Below, in pieces: positions 25,761-34,001 of a DNA stretch of 64,000 nt. Below the pieces are notes generated by a model. It did not search any database and had not been told where the DNA came from. It saw only the letters and a list, made by a program, of their open reading frames with translations. A program made the translations under genes and the position numbers. Source of the DNA: Shewanella psychrophila (GTDB taxonomy: Bacteria > Pseudomonadota > Gammaproteobacteria > Enterobacterales > Shewanellaceae); the NCBI RefSeq assembly GCF_002005305.1, contig NZ_CP014782.1, positions 3,782,001 to 3,846,000 on the forward strand, read 5' to 3'. The stretch's first letter is position 1; each line of letters opens with the position of its first letter.

Positions 25761-28610
25761 ATGAATATAAAAAAATTACTCTTAATCTCTTTAGCCAGTT
25801 CTGTCCTTAGTGCCTGTGGCGGCAGTGACAGCGAACCCAATCCCACCATTCCCGAACCTGCCGCTATAACTAAAACCGGTAAAGTTGCCGATGGATATTT
25901 AGTGGGTGCTACGGTTTGTTTAGATCTGAATCTTAACAAAGTCTGTGACCCTGATGAACCCAGTACAACGAGTACCGCCGGTGGGGATTTCACTATTACA
26001 GATGCAACACAAGCACAAATAGACAACTTCCCCTTGCTGGTCGAAGTCACTGTTGGCGTCGTCGACGAAGATACAGGAGAGGCGATCACTCAGCCCTATA
26101 CCATGTCAGCCCCCGTGGGCTATGAATTTGTCAGTCCTTTGACCACCATGGTACAAAATGAGGTCGAACAAGGCAGTGAACTTAGCGATGCTGAGGCAAG
26201 TCTCCAAAGCTTACTGGGAACAAGCATAGATCTCACTCAGGATTATGTTGCCCAGCAGCTCAATGATGAGCTTGGGAGCGATGAACAAGCAGAATATGAA
26301 CGCTTACATCATATTGCACAGGTGACAGCTCAGATCATCGCCAACAACTTCGCAGCAGTTCAAGATGCTGCCGACACGGCTGGTATTAGTGTCGATGATG
26401 TGGTCGGTTTGATTGTCGATCAGATCATCGATGCACTAGAGGTCATCGTCAATGAAGTTGAATTTATCCAAGAACAAGGCGGTGAGTTTGACCCAGATGA
26501 TGTTTTGGAGTCAGAAGAAGTTACTGATGCCAGCACTGTACCAACCGAGAATTTAGAAGATCAGGTTGCAATCAGAGACGCGGAAGCTCAAGCGGCCGCA
26601 GCCAACCTAACTGAATTAGTTTCAACCGACGGTATCAATATCTTCGAAGGCGGTTTTCATGGCGACATGATTGACCTCAGATATGCCACGATCTTATATG
26701 ATCCCGATACGCAAACCACTACCGAAACCCGCTTCAAGTTAGTTGAAGGAGCATTTGTTGCTGACGAATCCAGCCGAGACAATGAAGATTTAATCCTTAC
26801 AGAACAAGGCTGGGTTATCGGTAGTGATAACTTTGCCATTGGTGATCTCAACGATGATGGCAGTATAACTTTAGTTAATAATGATCTGCCCATACTCAGT
26901 GAAACTCTCACTGCAGAACAATTATCTGTTTCAGGACTGAATATTAAGCTATTTCTCGAGGAAAATAATGGCGAACTTTGGCATAAGGCTTTACCTGAAG
27001 AAACGCCTTTCAGTGAAGACGCTGAAGCATTCAAACTGAGCTTTAGTAACACCAATGATATCTACTCTATCTTCAATTGGAATGATTGTGAGCCAGAGCA
27101 TATGGTCGAAGGCATGTGTAACAGTGTCTGGGCCCATACTGCAGTCAGTGAGATGGATGGACCAGCCATTACCTTGGATAGTTTAATATCAGCGACAGCC
27201 TCAGATGGCATGGTCGAAACTATTGTAGGTCCTCATGTCGCTTGGGATGGCAATCGTTCAGTGATTGCAGAAATGCTAGCTGATGGAACCGTTAACTTCT
27301 ACAAAATCGAGTGGCAAGCCGAGAGCGACTCTGGAGAAGTTGTCAATATAGCCAGCTTGATTGCAACAAGTCGCTGGAGTGAAGCCACAGTCCATGGAGA
27401 AAGATTATTCCTGCTAACCATGCCGGAAGTTATCCAAGATTTTGGACACAATGATGACCAAGATAATGTACTGCTACTAGTAGAATATCAAGGCGCTGTT
27501 CGTCGTGGTGAGTTTGCTGAAGCAGGACAAGAGTTTGATGACGATGAATGGGTCTACAATTTAATAGCTAAAACCGACATCTTAGAAAATCTCGATCTCA
27601 CTTTACTGCAGAATATCACTCCGCCTGAGCCGGATCACAGCGATTTTGTATGTCGTGACGGTGATTCGGATTGGGATGAAGTCAACGATCGCCCTAAAGA
27701 AGGAACAACTCGATCTTTTGCAGAATACTCGGCTCTCGTCGTTAACTGCCGCGATGGTGAAGCCCTCTCCTTTGCCACCGATGTCATAGCCAATCATAGA
27801 TTGAAGAGTTACGACTCAGACGGCAACATAGAAACTATTTTTGTATTCAACACCGATGGCACGGGTAGCATAACTGAACACGACGTCGAACCTGCCGTGG
27901 TTGAAGATTTCCATTGGGACGTCAATACATCGGGAGAGCTCATCATAGAGATGGGAAATTCGGCGGGGACCAATGATGTGAGAGCCGTGATCAACTTGAT
28001 CAGGCAAGATGGCGACCACTATTCGATTAAAGGCTTTGTCGAAGATATAGCCTGGTCACCTATGGATGGCACCATCGGAGAGGTCTGGAGTGAAAAGTTA
28101 ACTTTGTTTCCACTCGAACAACCCACTACCAACATTGTAGTGTGTACTCAGGGCGACTCTGACTGGAACGATGCAAGCGATCAACCCGTACTCGATACGT
28201 TACGCTCCATGGCTGAATATGAAGAGTTTGTCGCAGCCTGTGGTGAAGGAGAAGCCTTATCCTTTGTCGCAGATGTACTAGCCGACCACAGACTAAAAAG
28301 TTTCGATGAGAACGGAGCCATTGAAACCACATTAGCCTTTAACGCTAATGGTACAGGCTTGTTAACAGACCATGAAGGTGAACAAGACGTCATGGAAGAG
28401 TTTGATTGGGTGGTAAATGCCAACGGTCAAATTATCATTGAAATAACAAACTCCCAAGGCACTAACGACCAAAGAGTCGCCATTAACTTAATCATGCAAG
28501 ATGGTGATCACTTCTCGGTTAAGGGCTTCACCGAAGATATCGAATGGTCACCTATGGACGGCACCGCTGGCGAAGTCTGGAGTGGCAAATTACAGCTATT
28601 CACCCTTTAA
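25761..28610 (+). CDS. large exported lipoprotein with duplicated C-terminal domain
   Basis: About 949 residues from the ATG at 25761, which has GGAG seven bases upstream. The lipobox LSACGG near residue 19 predicts a lipid-anchored envelope protein. A small domain follows with KVADGYLVGATVCLDLNLNK and VCDPDEP, an Asp-rich calcium-like loop found in Shewanella-type surface lipoproteins. The C-terminus holds two copies of a domain of about 150 residues (roughly 635-780 and 795-949): both have GDSDW, LKS(Y/F)D..G.IET, GT.D.R..INLI.QDGDH and EW/AWSPMDGT.GEVWS. The protein is very acidic. No enzyme motif was recognised; adhesion or matrix function is possible. Confidence 0.85.
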   Translation: MNIKKLLLISLASSVLSACGGSDSEPNPTIPEPAAITKTGKVADGYLVGATVCLDLNLNKVCDPDEPSTTSTAGGDFTITDATQAQIDNFPLLVEVTVGVVDEDTGEAITQPYTMSAPVGYEFVSPLTTMVQNEVEQGSELSDAEASLQSLLGTSIDLTQDYVAQQLNDELGSDEQAEYERLHHIAQVTAQIIANNFAAVQDAADTAGISVDDVVGLIVDQIIDALEVIVNEVEFIQEQGGEFDPDDVLESEEVTDASTVPTENLEDQVAIRDAEAQAAAANLTELVSTDGINIFEGGFHGDMIDLRYATILYDPDTQTTTETRFKLVEGAFVADESSRDNEDLILTEQGWVIGSDNFAIGDLNDDGSITLVNNDLPILSETLTAEQLSVSGLNIKLFLEENNGELWHKALPEETPFSEDAEAFKLSFSNTNDIYSIFNWNDCEPEHMVEGMCNSVWAHTAVSEMDGPAITLDSLISATASDGMVETIVGPHVAWDGNRSVIAEMLADGTVNFYKIEWQAESDSGEVVNIASLIATSRWSEATVHGERLFLLTMPEVIQDFGHNDDQDNVLLLVEYQGAVRRGEFAEAGQEFDDDEWVYNLIAKTDILENLDLTLLQNITPPEPDHSDFVCRDGDSDWDEVNDRPKEGTTRSFAEYSALVVNCRDGEALSFATDVIANHRLKSYDSDGNIETIFVFNTDGTGSITEHDVEPAVVEDFHWDVNTSGELIIEMGNSAGTNDVRAVINLIRQDGDHYSIKGFVEDIAWSPMDGTIGEVWSEKLTLFPLEQPTTNIVVCTQGDSDWNDASDQPVLDTLRSMAEYEEFVAACGEGEALSFVADVLADHRLKSFDENGAIETTLAFNANGTGLLTDHEGEQDVMEEFDWVVNANGQIIIEITNSQGTNDQRVAINLIMQDGDHFSVKGFTEDIEWSPMDGTAGEVWSGKLQLFTL

Positions 28611-28661
28611 TTGTCCAAAACACTCGCTCAGAAACGTCAGTAACTGTTACGACCTAAACTT

Positions 28662-28695
28662 AGAACCGAATTACTATGATTCGGTTCTTTTTTTG
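28662..28695 (+). terminator. intrinsic terminator after the lipoprotein gene
   Basis: AGAACCGAAT (28662-28671) pairs with ATTCGGTTCT (28679-28688) around a seven-base loop, followed by a run of T. Confidence 0.9.
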
Positions 28696-28765
28696 CATAG
28701 ACAAAAATACAGTTTATCTGTAATTATGATCCTGATATCGAAACAAATTATTTATAGAGAAACGT

Positions 28766-29467
28766 ATGTGCGGCAGACTCAATTTCATCGACGATCTTTT
28801 CATGAGAACGCTAATGCATGATCTGTCTATCGCTAATCCAAATGAGATGCAATTTAGTCGATTCAAAATGCCCACCAACGACATAAGCATAGTCCGTGAA
28901 ATTGACGGCATCAGACAGTTGAAAACCGCTACCTGGTGGCTGTTACAAGAGACTAGCTATGATGGATTTAAACCTAGCTCGTTCACCTCGTTTAATACTC
29001 GCTATGACAAACTAAATCAACAGGGTTCGGCAGGCTATCTCTCCTATAAAGAAAGCAGATGTGTAGTCTTAGCCAAAGGGTTTGGCGAGACAGAGAAGCT
29101 AGGGGGAAGTACAAAATATTATGATTTTATCGCCCAAGATTCGGCGCTGACATTAGGGGGCCTTTACCGTGAATGGCACCACCCCAAAACGGGAGAATAT
29201 CGCGTGTCCTGCTCGATAATAACCAACCCGCCCCATCCTGATATGATGCAATATCACAGCAAAGCCAGCCCACTCATATTACCCCAAGACTCTCACCTGC
29301 TCGATGCTTGGCTCGACAAGAGCAATCATCAAACAGATATGTTTTCGGAGCTACTCAAGCCAGCATTGAGGCATGATTTTCTGGTACAAGAGATACAGAA
29401 ACCGAGCAGCTATAACAAGATGGGGGAAGCCGTGCTGCTTCGCCCCAATGACACATTTTTCAGCTAA
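28766..29467 (+). CDS. SRAP (HMCES/YedK) family protein
   Basis: 233 residues starting MCGRLNF, so that Cys2 is exposed after Met removal as in SOS-response-associated peptidases, which crosslink to abasic sites in single-stranded DNA. The family residues can be placed: Asn77 and Arg79 in SFNTRYD, Glu108 or Glu110 in GFGETE (normally GFYEW) and His164 in MMQYHSKASPL (normally MPVIL follows). The protein is a divergent member; the W of FYEW is missing. It converges on the kinase gene and shares a terminator palindrome with it. No LexA box is obvious upstream. Confidence 0.85.
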   Translation: MCGRLNFIDDLFMRTLMHDLSIANPNEMQFSRFKMPTNDISIVREIDGIRQLKTATWWLLQETSYDGFKPSSFTSFNTRYDKLNQQGSAGYLSYKESRCVVLAKGFGETEKLGGSTKYYDFIAQDSALTLGGLYREWHHPKTGEYRVSCSIITNPPHPDMMQYHSKASPLILPQDSHLLDAWLDKSNHQTDMFSELLKPALRHDFLVQEIQKPSSYNKMGEAVLLRPNDTFFS

Positions 29468-29495
29468 AAACTTATTTGAAATAAGTTTTTAGCTG
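29461..29495. terminator. terminator palindrome overlapping both convergent stops
   Basis: CAGCTAAAAACTTATTT is followed after one base by its exact reverse complement (17-bp arms, 29461-29477 and 29479-29495). The SRAP gene stop (29465-29467) and the kinase stop (29474-29472) both lie inside it, so each arm encodes the last codons of one gene. Confidence 0.8.
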
Positions 29496-30539
29496 AACCT
29501 CTTGCTCAAGCAGGCTTTTGTAGAGGGTGAATTGATTCGCCGCACGCTCAAGATTATGGTTTTCATGGTGAATATTGAAATACACATCGCCATTAAGATG
29601 ATCGGTCAGAAAGCGCACCCCAATCATCAAACAGATCACACGGGCACCAAGCCACAAGCTGGCCTTCTCATCTTGGGTCAGTACAGTGTTTAATTCACTC
29701 AAGTAACCACGGCAAATAGCCGCAAAGATAGATTCGCGGACATGGACATTCTCAAGAGATGTAGAATCTTCCTCTTCCGGCGAAGTGAAAGTTCTCACCA
29801 TGTCACCGAAGTCATACATGAGATGCCCTTTCATGCAGGTATCCAAATCTATAATAGCCAAACTGCTCATATCACGCTTATCGTAGAGCATATTGTTGAT
29901 TTTAGTGTCGTTATGGCAGGTTCGAAGTGGCAATATTGGCGAAACTTCAGCAAGCTCTTGTAAAATGTCCTGCTGAGAGAATACGAAATCGACCCAGTCC
30001 TGGCAGGTTTCCAGCTTATGATATTCATCAATTTTTACCGCTGCCTTAAGTTGGTCTATTCGTCCGGGAAGATGATGAAACTGAGGGATAACATCCTCAA
30101 GCTGAGTCGCATCGAGATCGCTCAATGCCGATGAAAAATGCCCAAATGCCTTGGCAGCAGAGAAGGCTTCATCTTCACAACTCACCACATCTATGCTGTG
30201 GCTATGGGGAAGATAGTTGATGGCACGCCAAAAACCTTGCTCACCAAGATCCACCGCCAGCAGACCTTTATCGGTACGCACTGGCTTAACAATCTTGAGC
30301 ACATAGTCACTGGTCTTACGCTTTTTTTCTAAGTGTTCAGAAACTTTTTGGGCATTCTCGACCAAGGCGTTCGGGGTCTTAAATACCTGAGTATTGATCC
30401 CCTGTAGAACGAGCTCACCATCACTCCAACGGACTAGGAAGGTATCATTTATATGACCATTTCCCAGAGGTGAAACTTTGGCATCGCTGGTCCGAATACC
30501 AAAATAGGGCAGCACAGACTGCCTGACAAAATCGATCAC
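29472..30539 (-). CDS. APH-fold phosphotransferase (N-acetylhexosamine 1-kinase-like)
   Basis: 355 residues. The aminoglycoside-phosphotransferase/choline-kinase fold is shown by the catalytic CHNDTKINNMLYD (HxDxxxxN) near residue 215 and by the metal motif IIDLDTC. The N-terminal LGNGHINDTFLVRW and LQGINTQVFKTPNALVEN resemble N-acetylhexosamine 1-kinases, which phosphorylate sugars at the anomeric carbon. Its ATG overlaps the stop of the nucleotidyltransferase gene by four bases, consistent with a kinase/pyrophosphorylase pair making a nucleotide sugar. The substrate is inferred. Confidence 0.8.
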   Translation of the reverse strand: MIDFVRQSVLPYFGIRTSDAKVSPLGNGHINDTFLVRWSDGELVLQGINTQVFKTPNALVENAQKVSEHLEKKRKTSDYVLKIVKPVRTDKGLLAVDLGEQGFWRAINYLPHSHSIDVVSCEDEAFSAAKAFGHFSSALSDLDATQLEDVIPQFHHLPGRIDQLKAAVKIDEYHKLETCQDWVDFVFSQQDILQELAEVSPILPLRTCHNDTKINNMLYDKRDMSSLAIIDLDTCMKGHLMYDFGDMVRTFTSPEEEDSTSLENVHVRESIFAAICRGYLSELNTVLTQDEKASLWLGARVICLMIGVRFLTDHLNGDVYFNIHHENHNLERAANQFTLYKSLLEQEVQLKTYFK

Positions 30540-31507
30540 TCAATAACTCCATTTCTCTTATTATGTAAAACTCCTGAGAGCTTTTCTTTCACCCACGCTA
30601 CGTCCTGAGGGTAGGTGACCCCGAACCAAGGCTCTTGCGCCGTTGCCACTCGGATCTGCTTCTTTGCCTTGCTATCGCTCTCTACATCTTGATGATGTGT
30701 GGTATCCATATGCTGCTGTACAACACTTGGCAGATAACACTCAGATTTAGCCTCTAAACCATGCTCTAAGATGAATAGATTTAATTCAGATTCTATTACG
30801 GAAAATATATCTGCAGAAAATCCCCAACAGGTCATTGATACAGGTGAAGTACTGTTTAGCTCTCGACGCGTCCCATCAAATTCGCCCGTTAAACCCTGAT
30901 GCTCCCGGCGAATATCGGTCCACTCGGCCACTCCTTTTAATATCCCTTGCTCTACCTGGCATACACCTCGATTAACTCCCCCATGATCAGACAGGGTCAA
31001 ACTCAGTGGATAGGCCACGAGCATCCAATCATCCGACTCAGATATCAAGCCTTTGGCAAGCAACTTAAATGCACTATCACCATAATAATCATCGGCATTG
31101 ATGACCGCCATTTGACCTTGAACCTGATGGCGGGCAGTCCAAAGTGCATGAGCCGTCCCCCAAGGTTTTAGTCTATGGTTGAAATTTTGGACCTTTGCTA
31201 ATGCGGCATCAGGCAGATCACTCATCCGCTGATAGCAGAAGCCATATTTGAAACTTGATGACACTTTTGGCTTGATACGCTCTTCAAATAAACGCTCAAG
31301 CTGAGGCTCTAACTCGGGGCGAATTACTAAGACCACCTGAGTAAACCCAGCCTGATAAGCCGATAGAGTGGACAATTCCAGCATGGTCTCGCCATTAGGA
31401 CCTAAGCTAGCTAGCTGCTTATCGCCACCGAATCGACTACCAAGCCCTGCCGCCATAATGACCAAGGTCAAAGGCGTACTCTCGTCACGAATTAATTCAA
31501 CTGCCAT
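30536..31507 (-). CDS. sugar nucleotidyltransferase family protein
   Basis: 323 residues. The start VIMAAGLGSRFGGDKQLASL is the pyrophosphorylase signature loop (GxGxR...K), and VINADDYYG is the metal-binding strand of the Rossmann-like fold. TPV... motifs of the classical glucose-1-phosphate enzymes are lacking, so the sugar is uncertain. It lies upstream of, and overlaps, the kinase gene; together they could turn a free sugar into a sugar-1-phosphate and then an NDP-sugar, as the AmgK/MurU pair does in cell-wall recycling. This pair is not an obvious AmgK/MurU orthologue: MurU is about 100 residues shorter. Confidence 0.8.
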   Translation of the reverse strand: MAVELIRDESTPLTLVIMAAGLGSRFGGDKQLASLGPNGETMLELSTLSAYQAGFTQVVLVIRPELEPQLERLFEERIKPKVSSSFKYGFCYQRMSDLPDAALAKVQNFNHRLKPWGTAHALWTARHQVQGQMAVINADDYYGDSAFKLLAKGLISESDDWMLVAYPLSLTLSDHGGVNRGVCQVEQGILKGVAEWTDIRREHQGLTGEFDGTRRELNSTSPVSMTCWGFSADIFSVIESELNLFILEHGLEAKSECYLPSVVQQHMDTTHHQDVESDSKAKKQIRVATAQEPWFGVTYPQDVAWVKEKLSGVLHNKRNGVIE

Positions 31508-31595
31508 ATACGAAATTTCTAAATATTAAAATGCAAGGTATACCGTAAACCCAGCTCAACCGAGCAGTGTAAAGACTAAGTGACATTTTTTCCAG

Positions 31596-32684
31596 CTATA
31601 AATAGGGGATAAAAGCGGCGTTTTTAGACAATGCCGACTGACTCCCCTTGAGGCTGAAATCATAGCCGCATAGCTTGATGCTGCCACGCATTGCGATATC
31701 TGAGATTATCCCTTGAGTATCTAATGGTGAAAAACGCGCCTCGATGGACGTATCTGGCATATATTTCACCAGCATAGGTCGATAATTACTGCCATCGTTA
31801 AAGCTCAAATTGGCACAGCTACTATCGCCCTGTGCCGATGCTAGGGACCAGATCTCGCCCTCTGCCCCCTCCTCCCCTAACCAGCTAATTATCAAAACAT
31901 CATTTTCCAGCAGCACGCTAAATCCGTCGGGGATCTTAGCCTCTTCTCTAATCGATGCAGATACCTGTTCTGATGCACCTTGGGCAAGTTCGCTTGTAGG
32001 CTCATCATCAGACGGTAATGCCTCCAACAGGCCTCCTATAAGCACTAAAACGACCAAACCTGCCGCGACACTTAACAATAATTTTTGATTATGCTTAGCC
32101 CAATTCCTCCACTGCCTCAGTGCCATCGAATTAGCAAATCCCTGGCGAGAGGATGTCTGCCATTGATTATTTTCCTCTTCAATCACGCCTTCAGATGCAC
32201 GAGTCTCTTCAGCGCTATACACATCACCATCTGAAACGCCCCCGTGACTGCCTAAACTAGGTTCAACCCGTCTAAGATTAACTCTCGATGCAGGTATGAC
32301 TGCAGGCCCTACATAGCCTTGATGATAGGACTTAACTTTACCAACCGGGGAGAGTTTGGCAAAGAACAGGCTGAGTAAAACGGCGATAATAAATATGATG
32401 ACGGATAGTGTCAGGCTAGTTGCATAGACTAGTGTGATTGAAAAAAGAAATAGCGGGATTAAAACTAGGCCGGCATACCAATTGGGTCGCGCCACATCAC
32501 GTATCCTTCTATAGGCACTCAAACCAAGAACCGGAGCGAGTAAACAGCCTAATACTAAGAGGACAGCACTTTGACCAAAGAGCACAAAACCAAGTAGTAA
32601 GGTAAAGTATACAGAGGCACTAATTACCGCAAATCTGACACCGTTATCTAGGCCCTTGAAGCAAAAAAGTGATTGATATTGCAT
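31596..32684 (-). CDS. multi-pass membrane protein of unknown function
   Basis: 362 residues. The first 120 residues hold about four membrane helices with a positively charged loop SAYRRIRDVARPNWYAGL between them, resembling a DUF805-type pattern. A cytoplasmic linker of about 75 acidic residues follows, then one more helix (LLLSVAAGLVVLVLIGGLLE, about 204-223) and a C-terminal domain likely in the periplasm, with two Cys. Not recognised. It lies 88 bases upstream of the nucleotidyltransferase on the same strand but separated by AT-rich sequence. Confidence 0.65.
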   Translation of the reverse strand: MQYQSLFCFKGLDNGVRFAVISASVYFTLLLGFVLFGQSAVLLVLGCLLAPVLGLSAYRRIRDVARPNWYAGLVLIPLFLFSITLVYATSLTLSVIIFIIAVLLSLFFAKLSPVGKVKSYHQGYVGPAVIPASRVNLRRVEPSLGSHGGVSDGDVYSAEETRASEGVIEEENNQWQTSSRQGFANSMALRQWRNWAKHNQKLLLSVAAGLVVLVLIGGLLEALPSDDEPTSELAQGASEQVSASIREEAKIPDGFSVLLENDVLIISWLGEEGAEGEIWSLASAQGDSSCANLSFNDGSNYRPMLVKYMPDTSIEARFSPLDTQGIISDIAMRGSIKLCGYDFSLKGSQSALSKNAAFIPYL

Positions 32685-32958
32685 GGAAAAAACACCTAAT
32701 AAAATTGATTACTCTCACCCCTATGAGTTAAGAGTAAAAACGAAACGACCAGTAGGTCTCATATCCCATAGGCGTAATACACCCTAAATGATCAATTTAA
32801 CCGCATACAGACTAACCAATTTATAGCTCAAAGTCAGTGTCAGCTTGAATAAAGCGGGCAAAGTGGGCATTAAATTTGTTTCACTTATCATGTTTACTCA
32901 AAAAACGTTAAACGGATTCAGATTAAACTGCCACTAGCGCCGCAGATGTAGTCGAGCG
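32685..32958. other. non-coding region upstream of gmk
   Basis: Together with the gmk leader this forms a gap of about 340 bases between divergent genes. Apart from the gmk -10 and hairpin recorded separately, I see no gene or repeat. Confidence 0.4.
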
Positions 32959-32987
32959 TATAATGTACGGCTTCCCGATGCTCGGGA
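32959..32987 (+). promoter_or_regulatory. gmk -10 box and leader hairpin
   Basis: A perfect TATAAT lies at 32959-32964 with no good -35. Eight bases later TCCCGA-TGC-TCGGGA (32973-32987) forms a perfect 6-bp hairpin at the expected 5' end of the transcript. It lacks a T run, so RNA stabilisation or regulation is more likely than termination. Confidence 0.45.
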
Positions 32988-33023
32988 GCCACATTTCGTT
33001 TTAAATTTTTGGATGCTTAGCTC

Positions 33024-33647
33024 ATGACCGCACGCGGAAATCTATTTATCGTATCGGCGCCCAGCGGCGCAGGTAAATCCTCTCTCATTTCGGCACTATT
33101 ACAAGATAAGCCTGCCGACAAGCAGGTTTCAGTGTCGCATACGACCCGTAAACCTCGTCCTGGCGAGGTTAATGCTCAGCACTATCATTTCGTGACCACC
33201 GAAGAATTTAAAGCCTTAATCGCCGAGAATGCTTTTTTCGAGTGGGCCGAGGTGTTTGGCAATTACTATGGCACATCACGAAAAGTAATCGAGCAAACCT
33301 TGACCGATGGCATAGATGTCTTTCTCGATATCGACTGGCAAGGGGCGCAACAGGTCAAGAAAGTGATGCCAGAGGCCATTGGGATATTTATTCTTCCTCC
33401 TTCTAGAGCTGAATTAGAAAAGCGCCTAACGGGTCGTGGCCAGGACAGCAGCGAAGTCATTTCCGGCCGTATGGCTCAAGCAGCATCAGAGATCTCTCAT
33501 TATGGTGAGTATGACTTCATCATCATTAATGACGAGTTCAACACAGCTTTAAGCGATTTAGTCGCAATTATCCGCAGCCAACGCCTAACAGGTGCTGGCC
33601 AAATTCATGCACAAAATGATATGATTAAAGATCTGTTGGCAGACTAG
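33024..33647 (+). CDS. gmk: guanylate kinase
   Basis: 207 residues. The P-loop GAGKSS (residues 15-20), the GMP-binding SHTTRKPRPGEVNAQHYHF and the lid GRGQDSSE are all present. It phosphorylates GMP to GDP, tying into the ppGpp metabolism encoded two genes downstream. It heads the gmk-rpoZ-spoT group, as in E. coli. Confidence 0.98.
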   Translation: MTARGNLFIVSAPSGAGKSSLISALLQDKPADKQVSVSHTTRKPRPGEVNAQHYHFVTTEEFKALIAENAFFEWAEVFGNYYGTSRKVIEQTLTDGIDVFLDIDWQGAQQVKKVMPEAIGIFILPPSRAELEKRLTGRGQDSSEVISGRMAQAASEISHYGEYDFIIINDEFNTALSDLVAIIRSQRLTGAGQIHAQNDMIKDLLAD

Positions 33648-33703
33648 CTGTCATCATGTACAATTTTGCGTCATTTTTTCATCCTAACACTGGAGTTCCA
33701 CAC

Positions 33704-33988
33704 ATGGCTCGCGTAACTGTAGAAGACGCCGTAAACCAAATCGGCAACCGTTTTGATATGATCCTGGTTGCAGCGCGTCGTGCTCGCCAAATCGCTGTGC
33801 AGGGCAAAGACCCTATGGTTGAAGAAGAGAACGACAAGCCTACCGTTATCGCACTTCGCGAAATCGAATTAGGTCTAGTTACTGCTGACACTTTGGATGC
33901 CGATGAGCGCCAAACTGTTCGTGAACGCGAAGCAGCAGAAATTGCTGCTGTTGCTGCGATTGCCGAAGGTCGCAACAACGTAATATAA
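33704..33988 (+). CDS. rpoZ: RNA polymerase omega subunit
   Basis: 94 residues beginning MARVTVEDAVNQIGNRFDMI, with GGAG eight bases before this ATG; 16 upstream codons of open frame are untranslated. Omega binds beta' and forms part of a ppGpp site, fitting its place between gmk and spoT. Confidence 0.98.
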   Translation: MARVTVEDAVNQIGNRFDMILVAARRARQIAVQGKDPMVEEENDKPTVIALREIELGLVTADTLDADERQTVREREAAEIAAVAAIAEGRNNVI

Positions 33989-34001
33989 GGAGTACAACCA
34001 C

